Shown here in pieces: positions 1-5,298 of a stretch of 5,418 nucleotides of DNA; position 1 is the stretch's first letter; each line of letters starts with the position of its first letter. The DNA comes from Gammaproteobacteria bacterium. GTDB taxonomy: Bacteria > Pseudomonadota > Gammaproteobacteria > S012-40. The notes beneath the pieces were generated by a model. That model did no database searches. It saw only the letters and a list, made by a program, of their open reading frames with translations, and had not been told where the DNA came from. The stretch is taken from positions 1-5,418 of the forward strand of contig WFVN01000157.1 of the NCBI GenBank assembly GCA_015491615.1. The letters are read 5' to 3'. The position numbers and the translations under genes are program-made.

Positions 1-2
1 AC

Positions 3-326
3 CTGGACCCGGCCCTGGTGGACGCCCTCCTCCCCGGCCTGCCGCCGCCCCCGGGGCGCGAGCGCCGCGCCGAGGTGCGCGCCTACGCCCACCACCGGCG
101 CCTGCTGGAGGCCGCCCTCGCCCCCCTCGTCCAGGCCGCCTGGACCGCCCTCACCGACCCCGCCCGGCGGGCGCGCCTGCAAGACTTCGAGCGCCGCGCC
201 CTCATCCTGCGCCTGCTGCAGAGGCGGGACTGGCCGGACTGCGCCCGCCACCTGGGCCTGTCCGGGCGGGCGCAGGTGGACGCCCTCCTGCGCGCTGCCT
301 TCCGCCGCCTCTATCCGGCGGCTTGA
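3..326 (+). CDS. C-terminal part of an unrecognised protein (5' end outside the window)
   Basis: The reading frame is open from the left edge of the window to a TGA at 324-326, giving about 107 residues. A GTG at 18 could act as a start, but no ribosome binding site precedes it and the frame stays open upstream. I therefore read this as the 3' end of a longer gene. The fragment is rich in Arg, Ala and Leu and is predicted mostly helical. The last ~40 residues (from LILRLLQRRDW through CARHLGLSGRAQVDALLRAAF) resemble a small helical bundle, possibly helix-turn-helix-like, but I cannot assign a family. A short Pro run (PPPP) near the start of the fragment looks like a linker between domains. 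Third positions are almost all G or C, as in the neighbours, so I see no sign of transfer. The gene converges on the ABC1 kinase gene with only one base between the two stops, leaving no room for a dedicated terminator. Confidence 0.6.
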   Translation: MDPALVDALLPGLPPPPGRERRAEVRAYAHHRRLLEAALAPLVQAAWTALTDPARRARLQDFERRALILRLLQRRDWPDCARHLGLSGRAQVDALLRAAFRRLYPAA

Positions 327-327
327 G

Positions 328-2007
328 TCACTCCTTGCGGCTGCGCCACACCGACACCAGCACCCACAGGCCGCCGAGGACGGCGGCGACGAAGCCGAGG
401 ACGGCGAACAGCGACGTGCCCAGGGGGCCGCCCTCGGTGCTGGTGGTGGCGATGGCGGTGCCGACGATGAGGGCGGCGGTGATGAGGCCGATGGTGAGGC
501 GGCTGGCGGCGCGGTCGATCTGATGCCCGAAGTGGTCCAGGCGGGTCACGTCCACGTGCAGTTGCAGGGCGCCGCGGCGGGTCAGGCGCAACAGACGGCG
601 CAGGTCGCGGGGCAGGCCGCCGAGCACCTCGGCCAGGTCGGCGAGGGTTGTCCAGCCCTGTTTCAGCAGGCGGCCGGGGGCGTAGCGCTCGGCCATCACC
701 CGTTCGAGGATGGGCAGGGACTCGCCGACGATGTCGAAGTCCGGGTCCAACTGGCGGCCGAAACCGTCCAGGGTGATGAAGGCCTTGAACAGCAGGGTCA
801 GGTCCGGGGGCAGGATGAGGCCGTGCTCGCGCAGGATGGCGGTGAAGTCGAGGATCATCGCCGTCATGTTGAGCTGTTGCAGGGGCAGGCCGTGGTAGCG
901 GTCCAGGAACAGCTCCACCTCCAGGATCAGGCCTTCCTCGTCGGGCAGGTCGTCCCCGGACCAGTGCAGCATGGCCTCCACCACCTGGTCGGCGCGTCGC
1001 GCCACCAGGCCGTAGAGCAGGCGCACCATCTCCGCGCGGCGGTTCTCGGACAGGCGCCCCACCATGCCGAAGTCGATGAAGGCGAGACGGTTGCCGGGCA
1101 GATAGAAGAGGTTGCCGGGGTGGGGGTCGGCGTGGAACAGGCCGTCGACGAGGATCATTTTCAGCACCGCCTGGGCGCCGCGGCGGGCGAGCACCTTGCG
1201 GTCCAGGCCGGCCTTCTCCACCGCGTTCAGGTCCTTGCCCGGGATGCCCTGGACGTACTCCTGGACGTTGAGGCGCTCGCAGGTCCACTCCCAGTAGATC
1301 CTGGGGATGACGACGTGGGGGTCGTCGGCGAAGTTCTGGCGGATGAGCTCCTGCTGGTGGGCCTCGGTGACGAAATCCAGCTCGCGACGCAAGGAGGCGG
1401 CGAACTGGCGCACCACCTCCCGCGGCCGGTAGCGGGCCAGCTCGGGGATGCGACGCTCGGCCATTTCCGCCAGGCGTGCCAGCAGGCGCAGGTCCGCTTC
1501 CACCACCTTGCGGATGCCGGGGCGGCGCACCTTGAGGACCACCGCCTCACCGCGCGGCGTCCAGGCGCGGTGCACCTGGGCGATGGAGCCGGCCGCCAGG
1601 GGTTCGGTGCGGACCTTGACGAAGACCGCATCCAGCGACGCCCCCAGGTCCTCCTCCAGTTGCGGGCGCAGTTCCTCGAAAGGCACGGCGGGGACGGCGT
1701 CCTGGAGGCGTTCGAACTCGGCGATCCAGTCCGGGGGGAAGAGGTCCACGCGGGTGGCCAGCACCTGCCCCAGCTTGATGAAGGCAGGCCCCAGCTCCTC
1801 CAGGGCGCAGCGGATACGCTCGGGCGTCTCCATGCGCCCGGCCTCCATGGCCGCCTTCCAGTGCAACAGGCGCCCGGCCTGCTCCAGGGCGCCGGCCAGG
1901 CCCAGGCGCCGCACCAGGTCCCCGAACCCGTAGCGGATGAGGACCGAGGCGATCTCCTGCAGTCGCCCCAGGTCGCGGGCGGCGCCGAGGGTGTCCAGCA
2001 GGCTCAG
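328..2007 (-). CDS. ABC1/AarF/UbiB-family atypical protein kinase-like membrane protein
   Basis: This is a member of the ABC1 (UbiB/ADCK) atypical kinase-like family, which acts at membranes in quinone or lipid homeostasis; members bind nucleotide and several show ATPase activity. With a CTG start at 2007 it has 559 residues, a normal family length. In that numbering: KxGQ motif K78-Q81; Ala-rich loop around 135-146 (PLAAGSIAQVH); ATP-binding lysine about K159 (VLKVRRPG); ExD motif E209/D211; catalytic loop HADPHPGN 292-299 with D294 and N299; metal-binding DFG 312-314. Two hydrophobic segments at about 503-520 and 531-552 form a C-terminal hairpin anchor. A GTG at 1914 would give 528 residues, but it lacks a ribosome binding site and cuts off family-like sequence (LGRLQEIASVLIRYGFGDL). 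The CTG sits in a CTGA overlap with the upstream stop, 8 bases after AAGGAG. Enterobacterial UbiB has HADMHPGN and DCG, so this is probably a different paralogue, and I give no gene symbol. The family call is secure; the start and substrate are less so. Confidence 0.93.
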   Translation of the reverse strand: MSLLDTLGAARDLGRLQEIASVLIRYGFGDLVRRLGLAGALEQAGRLLHWKAAMEAGRMETPERIRCALEELGPAFIKLGQVLATRVDLFPPDWIAEFERLQDAVPAVPFEELRPQLEEDLGASLDAVFVKVRTEPLAAGSIAQVHRAWTPRGEAVVLKVRRPGIRKVVEADLRLLARLAEMAERRIPELARYRPREVVRQFAASLRRELDFVTEAHQQELIRQNFADDPHVVIPRIYWEWTCERLNVQEYVQGIPGKDLNAVEKAGLDRKVLARRGAQAVLKMILVDGLFHADPHPGNLFYLPGNRLAFIDFGMVGRLSENRRAEMVRLLYGLVARRADQVVEAMLHWSGDDLPDEEGLILEVELFLDRYHGLPLQQLNMTAMILDFTAILREHGLILPPDLTLLFKAFITLDGFGRQLDPDFDIVGESLPILERVMAERYAPGRLLKQGWTTLADLAEVLGGLPRDLRRLLRLTRRGALQLHVDVTRLDHFGHQIDRAASRLTIGLITAALIVGTAIATTSTEGGPLGTSLFAVLGFVAAVLGGLWVLVSVWRSRKE

Positions 2008-2762
2008 GGGGTGGACTCCTTGCCCGGAGGCGATTCACCCGCCTCGGTGGACGACTCGCCACCTTCCGTGCTCTCCGGAGCGGAGGTGGTCTCGGGCGCT
2101 GGCGATGGGGCCTCGGCAGAGTCCTTTTCCGCCCCTGTCGCCGGCCCCTTGGCGAGCCCGTCGGCGATGCCGGCGAAGAAACCAGCGGCCAGGGCGGCGA
2201 GGGAGCGGGCCGCCACCCGCGCCGCGTCCACCCCTTCGTGCAGGGCCTGGCGCAGGCCGTTGCCGATGACCTCGCGCACCCCGGCCACGTACTGGCCCAC
2301 GGCGGTGCCGCTGTGGCGGGCGTGGCGCACCAGGTCCTCGATGACGGTACGCACCGTGGTCCCGGCCTTGGTGCCCACCTCGGAAAGGGTGTCCAACATC
2401 ACGTTCTCCACCGAGTCCAGCTCGTCCAGGGCACGGCGCAGGTCCTGCTGGGAGAACTCCTCCAGGTGGGAAGCGGCCTCCTCCAGGGCCAGCTTGACCG
2501 CCTCGGCGGCCTTCACCAGGGCCGCGTCCATGCCCGCCACCGCCTCCCGCAGGGCCTCGTTCACCGGCCGCCCGGTGCGTTCGGCGGCCTCGCTCACCCC
2601 CTCGGTGACGGCGCGCACCACGGCGCGCACCCGGTCCTTGTCCAGGCGCCCCTCGCGCAGGGCCTCCAGGGTCAGTCCATAGACCTGCTCGCGCAGGTCC
2701 TCGCCCCGCTCCACCGCCTGGGACACCGCTTCGCGCAACGCCTGTTCCTGTGCCTCGTTCAT
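2004..2762 (-). CDS. Helical Ala/Glu-rich protein with disordered acidic tail (possibly DUF6781-like)
   Basis: This is a 252-residue protein of unknown function. I tentatively associate it with the DUF6781 family, from memory and not from a search. Residues 1-180 are almost entirely predicted helix with amphipathic Ala/Val/Leu and Glu/Arg patterning (for example VKAAEAVKLALEEAASHLEEF at about 83-103), somewhat like phasins or apolipoprotein-type helices. Residues about 184-203 form a weakly hydrophobic stretch (AARSLAALAAGFFAGIADGLA) that could sit on or in a membrane. From about 205 to the end the tail is low-complexity Glu/Ser/Pro/Thr and probably disordered. There is no signal peptide and no cysteine. 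The ATG start has GAGG five bases upstream. The stop overlaps the CTG start of the ABC1 kinase gene by four bases, so the two are almost certainly co-transcribed and translationally coupled. An accessory or membrane-surface role with the kinase is inference. Confidence 0.85.
   Translation of the reverse strand: MNEAQEQALREAVSQAVERGEDLREQVYGLTLEALREGRLDKDRVRAVVRAVTEGVSEAAERTGRPVNEALREAVAGMDAALVKAAEAVKLALEEAASHLEEFSQQDLRRALDELDSVENVMLDTLSEVGTKAGTTVRTVIEDLVRHARHSGTAVGQYVAGVREVIGNGLRQALHEGVDAARVAARSLAALAAGFFAGIADGLAKGPATGAEKDSAEAPSPAPETTSAPESTEGGESSTEAGESPPGKESTP
2016..2021 (-). promoter_or_regulatory. Ribosome binding site deciding the ABC1 kinase start
   Basis: On the minus strand this reads AAGGAG, a near-ideal Shine-Dalgarno sequence. 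It lies inside the last codons of the upstream gene (Lys-Glu) and 8 bases before a CTG at 2007-2005. No ATG, GTG or TTG occurs in the kinase frame between the in-frame TGA at 2037-2035 and the GTG at 1914. The site therefore supports CTG initiation coupled to translation of the upstream gene. Confidence 0.65.
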
Positions 2763-2853
2763 GTCCGCCTCGTCGTCAGCTTGAATTCAGGATCGCCAGT
2801 AAACTTACACCACCGCCGCCGACCCCGCCATGGCGCCCCTTTCGGGCCTCGGC

Positions 2854-2859
2854 TATACT
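2854..2859 (+). promoter_or_regulatory. Probable -10 box for the beta-barrel gene
   Basis: TATACT matches the sigma-70 consensus TATAAT at 5 of 6 bases and stands out in a very GC-rich region. A start about seven bases downstream would give a leader of roughly 36 bases with the ribosome binding site near its end. No good -35 hexamer is found at 16-18 bases upstream (TGGCGC at 17), so the promoter may be weak or activator-dependent. In the rest of the 139-base divergent region I found no convincing promoter for the minus-strand gene. A small inverted repeat, GTAA-AC-TTAC at 2799-2808, is too short to call an operator. Confidence 0.45.
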
Positions 2860-2888
2860 CGGACCGGCATATTAGCCAATGATGATCC

Positions 2889-2894
2889 AGGAGG
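2889..2894 (+). promoter_or_regulatory. Ribosome binding site of the beta-barrel gene
   Basis: AGGAGG, a full Shine-Dalgarno consensus, stands seven bases before the ATG at 2902. The frame is open further upstream, with an ATG at 2830. That would add 24 residues before the signal peptide, has no ribosome binding site, and lies upstream of the probable -10 box. The site therefore fixes the start at 2902. Confidence 0.8.
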
Positions 2895-2901
2895 AGGGAA
2901 C

Positions 2902-3477
2902 ATGAAAAACAACATCCTGAAGGGACTGCTCACGGGTGCCGCGCTCACCCTCGCCGCCGGCACCGCCCAAGCCGACGGCTGGACTTTCCTGCCGGCCACC
3001 AAGCCAGATTACAAGGCCGAGCCCACCGTCGCCGTCACCGCCGGCTACCTGAGCCCGGACTCCTCGCTCACCGACGGCGCCGTGGCCTACGGGGCCGAAC
3101 TGTCCATGAACTGCGCCCTCATCCAGCCGCCCACCAACCGGGTGCGTACCACGGTGAGCGTGCTCAGCTTCGACGACGGCGACCTCAAGCTCACCGATGT
3201 GGAGCTGAACCCCCACTACGTGGTGGAGCTATCGGACGATTTCTGGGTCGGCGGCGGCCCCGGCCTGGGGGTGGTGAAGGCGGATACCAGCGGCAAGGAC
3301 GCCACCCTGCTGGCCTTCCAACTGGGCGCCTCCGCCCACTACCGCATGGACAAGCTGTTCATCGGCGGCGAGGCCCGCTACCAGTTCACCCAGTCCAAGG
3401 ACGTGGGCCCGGTGGCCAACCCGGACTCGGGGGCGAACAACTGGCGTGCCCTGGTGAAGGTGGGCTTCAATTTCTGA
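2902..3477 (+). CDS. Small outer-membrane beta-barrel protein (OmpA-like transmembrane domain type)
   Basis: The 191-residue precursor begins with a classical signal peptide: basic MKNNILK, hydrophobic LLTGAALTLAAG, and an A-Q-A site giving likely cleavage after A24. The mature ~167 residues alternate polar and hydrophobic positions in strands separated by Gly/Asp/Ser turns (VAVTAGYL, TTVSVLSF, HYVVEL, WVGGGPGLGV, AFQLGASAHYRM, LFIGGEARYQF, LVKVGFNF). The last residue is Phe, the signature recognised by the BAM assembly machinery. The size suits an eight-stranded barrel of the OmpA-like/outer-membrane beta-barrel superfamily. There is a single Cys (C71), so no internal disulfide. The gene has its own promoter-like box and a terminator 24 bases after the stop, so it is probably monocistronic. 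Whether it is a porin, an adhesin or a structural barrel cannot be told from sequence, and its relationship to the neighbours is probably incidental. Confidence 0.85.
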   Translation: MKNNILKGLLTGAALTLAAGTAQADGWTFLPATKPDYKAEPTVAVTAGYLSPDSSLTDGAVAYGAELSMNCALIQPPTNRVRTTVSVLSFDDGDLKLTDVELNPHYVVELSDDFWVGGGPGLGVVKADTSGKDATLLAFQLGASAHYRMDKLFIGGEARYQFTQSKDVGPVANPDSGANNWRALVKVGFNF

Positions 3478-3500
3478 GACCACCCCCGCACCGACATGGG

Positions 3501-3528
3501 AAACCCCGCTCAGGCGGGGTTTTCTTTT
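3501..3528. terminator. Rho-independent terminator, probably bidirectional
   Basis: A perfect 9-base-pair stem (AAACCCCGC / GCGGGGTTT) closes a TCAG loop and is followed on the plus strand by TCTTTT. It ends the beta-barrel transcript, whose stop is at 3475-3477. On the minus strand the same hairpin lies just past the cupin stop (3535) and is followed by a short T run only, so it may also end the bio operon transcript, less efficiently. It is the only clear hairpin-plus-T-tract in the window. Confidence 0.88.
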
Positions 3529-3534
3529 GCCGGT

Positions 3535-3909
3535 TCATTCCAGCAGTTCGGTGTCCTCGTGGGCGTAGGCGGGGGCACAGGCGCACAGGACCACCAGGTC
3601 GGTGTTCCCGTCCGCCTGCAGGCGGTGGGGGGTGCCCGGCGGGATGGCGATGGTGTCCCCGGGGGTGATGGCGAAGGTCTCCGCCCCCAGGGTCATCACC
3701 CCGGTGCCGGCGAGGACGTGATACACCTCCTCGCTGCGCCGGTGGCGGTGCAGGCGAGTGGCGGCGCCGGCGGGCACGGTGGCGCGCGCCAGGCTCTGGG
3801 CCCGCACCCGGTGATGGTCCGGGTGCATGAGTTCCTCGATGAGGGAGCCGTCCAAGGTGCGGTAGGCGGGCACCTCACCCGGACGGGTACGAGCGGGGCC
3901 CGCGCCCAT
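3535..3909 (-). CDS. Small single-domain cupin protein
   Basis: This is a 124-residue protein with one complete cupin domain. Motif 1 fits exactly: G48-x5-H54-x-H56-x4-E61-x6-G68. Motif 2 is G84-x5-P90-x-G92-x2-H95, with Ala where the final Asn often stands. H54, H56, E61 and H95 are the expected metal ligands, usually Fe, Mn, Zn or Ni. Single-domain cupins of this size include small dioxygenases, isomerases, sugar-binding and stress proteins, so the substrate cannot be named. The ATG lies three bases after the stop of the preceding gene, and the only purine-rich stretch (GAGGG) abuts it. Translation is thus probably coupled to the upstream gene instead of starting independently; a GTG at 3873 is an alternative without a better site. 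It is the last gene of the minus-strand operon, 7 bases before the shared terminator region. There is no signal peptide, so it is probably cytoplasmic. Confidence 0.88.
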   Translation of the reverse strand: MGAGPARTRPGEVPAYRTLDGSLIEELMHPDHHRVRAQSLARATVPAGAATRLHRHRRSEEVYHVLAGTGVMTLGAETFAITPGDTIAIPPGTPHRLQADGNTDLVVLCACAPAYAHEDTELLE

Positions 3910-3912
3910 CCC

Positions 3913-4359
3913 TCAGGGGATCTGTAGCCCGCCGCCGGGCATGCCGCCGCCCGGGATCCCTCCGCCGGGCATGCCGCCTCCGCCCAGGCCGCCGGCGCCG
4001 CCGAGTCCGCCCGCCCCGCCCTGGCCGGGGACGACGATGGAAGAGGCGGCCTCGCGCTGCATCTCGCGCAGTTCTTCCAGGGTCTTCTCCACCCCCTGCT
4101 GGGCCGCCTCCGGGAACTTCTCCACCGCCGTCTTGAGGTCGCCGGCGGGGATCTCGAAGCTGATGGGCAGGGCGCCGTAGGGGGTGAGGAGCTGGGCCTG
4201 GCCGACGAAGACCTCGGGGCGGCTGGTGTCCGTCAACCCTTCCGGGGTCACCGGCACGAGGCGGCGGATGGTGCCCACCCGGCGGTCGGTGTAGATCTCC
4301 TCCCGGTAGAGGTCCTCGCTGGCCATTTTCAGTTCGTCGGCGGGAATGGTGTCGCTCAT
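3913..4359 (-). CDS. Unrecognised cytoplasmic protein with Gly-rich repeat tail
   Basis: I do not recognise this 148-residue protein. There are two ATGs, at 4365 and 4359. I chose 4359 because AGGAG lies nine bases before it but only three before the other. Residues 1-~75 look like a compact beta-containing domain with conserved-looking polar stretches (ADELKMASEDLYREEIYTDRRVGTIRRL; then a Pro/Thr-rich strand region). Residues about 76-105 are a charged amphipathic helix (LKTAVEKFPEAAQQGVEKTLEELREMQREA) that could be a coiled coil or docking helix. The last ~37 residues are a low-complexity tail of GGAGGL and GGGMP/GGGIP units. There is no signal peptide or membrane segment. It lies 42 bases after bioC and 3 bases before the cupin gene, so it is probably part of the same transcript. 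The codon bias matches the neighbours, supporting a real gene. No biotin-related function can be inferred from its content. Confidence 0.75.
   Translation of the reverse strand: MSDTIPADELKMASEDLYREEIYTDRRVGTIRRLVPVTPEGLTDTSRPEVFVGQAQLLTPYGALPISFEIPAGDLKTAVEKFPEAAQQGVEKTLEELREMQREAASSIVVPGQGGAGGLGGAGGLGGGGMPGGGIPGGGMPGGGLQIP
3928..4020 (-). repeat. Coding repeat for a Gly/Met/Pro/Leu-rich tail
   Basis: Two short coding repeats lie side by side. Nearest the 3' end of the gene are three GGG-(M/I)-P type units over 3937-3984, with the 17-base string CCGCCGGGCATGCCGCC present at 3932-3948 and 3962-3978. Next to them are two GGAGGL units at 3985-4020. Such stretches are prone to slippage, and the unit number may vary between strains. 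Confidence 0.7.
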
Positions 4360-4368
4360 GTGCATGCT

Positions 4369-4373
4369 CTCCT
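4369..4373 (-). promoter_or_regulatory. Ribosome binding site choosing the start of the Gly-rich protein
   Basis: On the minus strand this is AGGAG. It is nine bases from the ATG at 4359 and three from the ATG at 4365. The wider spacing is within the usual working range, so the downstream ATG (protein beginning MSDTIP) is favoured. The 42-base gap behind bioC shows no terminator or promoter-like box. Confidence 0.55.
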
Positions 4374-4401
4374 GTGGTTCGTGGCCGCTAGGTTAGCAGA
4401 T

Positions 4402-5298
4402 TCAGGGGCGGCCGCGCCGCAGGCGTTCCAGGGACACCACCGCCACTCCCTCCGGGGGCGGGGGCGGCGGCTTGGGGTCGGCCATCCAGGCGAGGCCGAA
4501 ATTGACCTCGTAGCTGGCGGGCAGGCGTCCCTGCGCGTCGCGATAGGCCTCGTAGGCGGCGCGCACGCGCGCCAGGCGGCCCTTGCCGGTGAGGCCGCGG
4601 GGGCGGCCGGCGGCGGCGTTGCGCGCGCCGAGGGTCTTGAGGTCGCGCATGAGGGCGTCCACCGTGTCGTAGGTGAGGGTGAGACGCTCCACGTCCATGA
4701 CCGGGTCGGCCAGGCCCGCGCGCAGGAGGGCGTCGCCCAGGTCGTGGAGGTCGAGGAAGGGGCTCACGTGCACGAAGCCGTCGGCGGCGGACCAACTGGC
4801 GCGCAACTCCTTGAGAGTGTCCGGCCCCAGGCTGGTGAACAGGAAGGCGCCGCCGGGACGGAGGACGCGGAAGACCTCGGCGAAGGCGGGGGCGGGGTCG
4901 TCCAGCCATTGCAGGGTGAGGTTGGAAAACACCAGATCGACGCTGTCGGCGGCCAGGGGCAGGGCGCAGGCGTCGGCGCAGAAATAGCCGTAGCGGCGCC
5001 GCAGGCGATCGCGCAGACGCCGCCGGCGGCGCGCCTGGTGGAGCATGGCCTCGGCCAGATCCAGGCCGATGAGGCGGGCACGGGGATAGCGGCGCCCCAG
5101 GGCCTCCAGGGCGTGGCCGGTGCCGCAACCCAGGTCGAGGATGCGTTCGGGGTCGATCTTGAGGAGATCCAGGCGCTCCAGCAGGCGCGCGCCCACCTCC
5201 CGCTGGAGGACGGCGACGCGGTCGTAGTCGGCGGCGGCGCGCTGAAAGTTGGCGCGCACGCGCGCCCGTTCCAGGCGCTGGCGGGGGTCGTCGCTCAC
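4402..5298 (-). CDS. bioC: Malonyl-ACP O-methyltransferase BioC
   Basis: BioC transfers a methyl group from S-adenosylmethionine to the free carboxyl of malonyl-ACP, letting it prime two rounds of fatty-acid elongation to pimeloyl-ACP methyl ester in the cytoplasm. The 298-residue protein has the BioC-type N-terminus (residues 14-34, VRANFQRAAADYDRVAVLQRE pattern) and then a class I methyltransferase fold. Motif I is ILDLGCGTG 53-61, the acidic SAM-ribose residue is D80 (IGLDLA), D109 lies in ADACALPL, motif IV is DLVFSNLTLQWL 121-132, and VLRPGGAFLFTSLGPDTLKEL follows at 145-165. The C-terminal half (LPASYEVNFGLAW, about 259-271) matches the BioC lid region. A Pro-rich tail after residue 274 (KPPPPPPEG) is longer than I expect and probably unstructured. 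The start is GTG, sharing GTGA with the stop of bioH. Identification is strengthened by the bioH neighbour. A generic SAM methyltransferase is the alternative but is unlikely. Confidence 0.93.
   Translation of the reverse strand: MSDDPRQRLERARVRANFQRAAADYDRVAVLQREVGARLLERLDLLKIDPERILDLGCGTGHALEALGRRYPRARLIGLDLAEAMLHQARRRRRLRDRLRRRYGYFCADACALPLAADSVDLVFSNLTLQWLDDPAPAFAEVFRVLRPGGAFLFTSLGPDTLKELRASWSAADGFVHVSPFLDLHDLGDALLRAGLADPVMDVERLTLTYDTVDALMRDLKTLGARNAAAGRPRGLTGKGRLARVRAAYEAYRDAQGRLPASYEVNFGLAWMADPKPPPPPPEGVAVVSLERLRRGRP

Noticed and set aside
311..1288. A 325-codon minus-strand open frame overlapping the ABC1 gene.
   Set aside because: It is Arg/Pro/His-rich and in another frame of the well-supported kinase gene, with no recognisable domain.
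523..2682. A 719-codon open frame on the plus strand, the longest in the window.
   Set aside because: It lies antisense to the ABC1 kinase and helical-protein genes, crosses their boundary, and has a low-complexity Gln/His/Val/Gly/Ala composition. It is the expected shadow of high-GC genes with G/C third positions.
2830..2901. An N-terminal extension of the beta-barrel protein from an ATG at 2830.
   Set aside because: It would bury the signal peptide, has no ribosome binding site and begins upstream of the probable -10 box. AGGAGG before 2902 is far better.
3496..3927. A 143-codon plus-strand open frame opposite the cupin gene.
   Set aside because: It runs through the terminator hairpin and is antisense to a gene with both exact cupin motifs.
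4387..4397. A GCTA-GGT-TAGC inverted repeat between bioC and the next gene.
   Set aside because: Only four base pairs with no T tract; not a credible terminator or operator.
4388..5128. A 246-codon minus-strand open frame inside bioC.
   Set aside because: It has an Arg/Pro-rich shadow composition, while the overlapping frame carries all BioC methyltransferase motifs.
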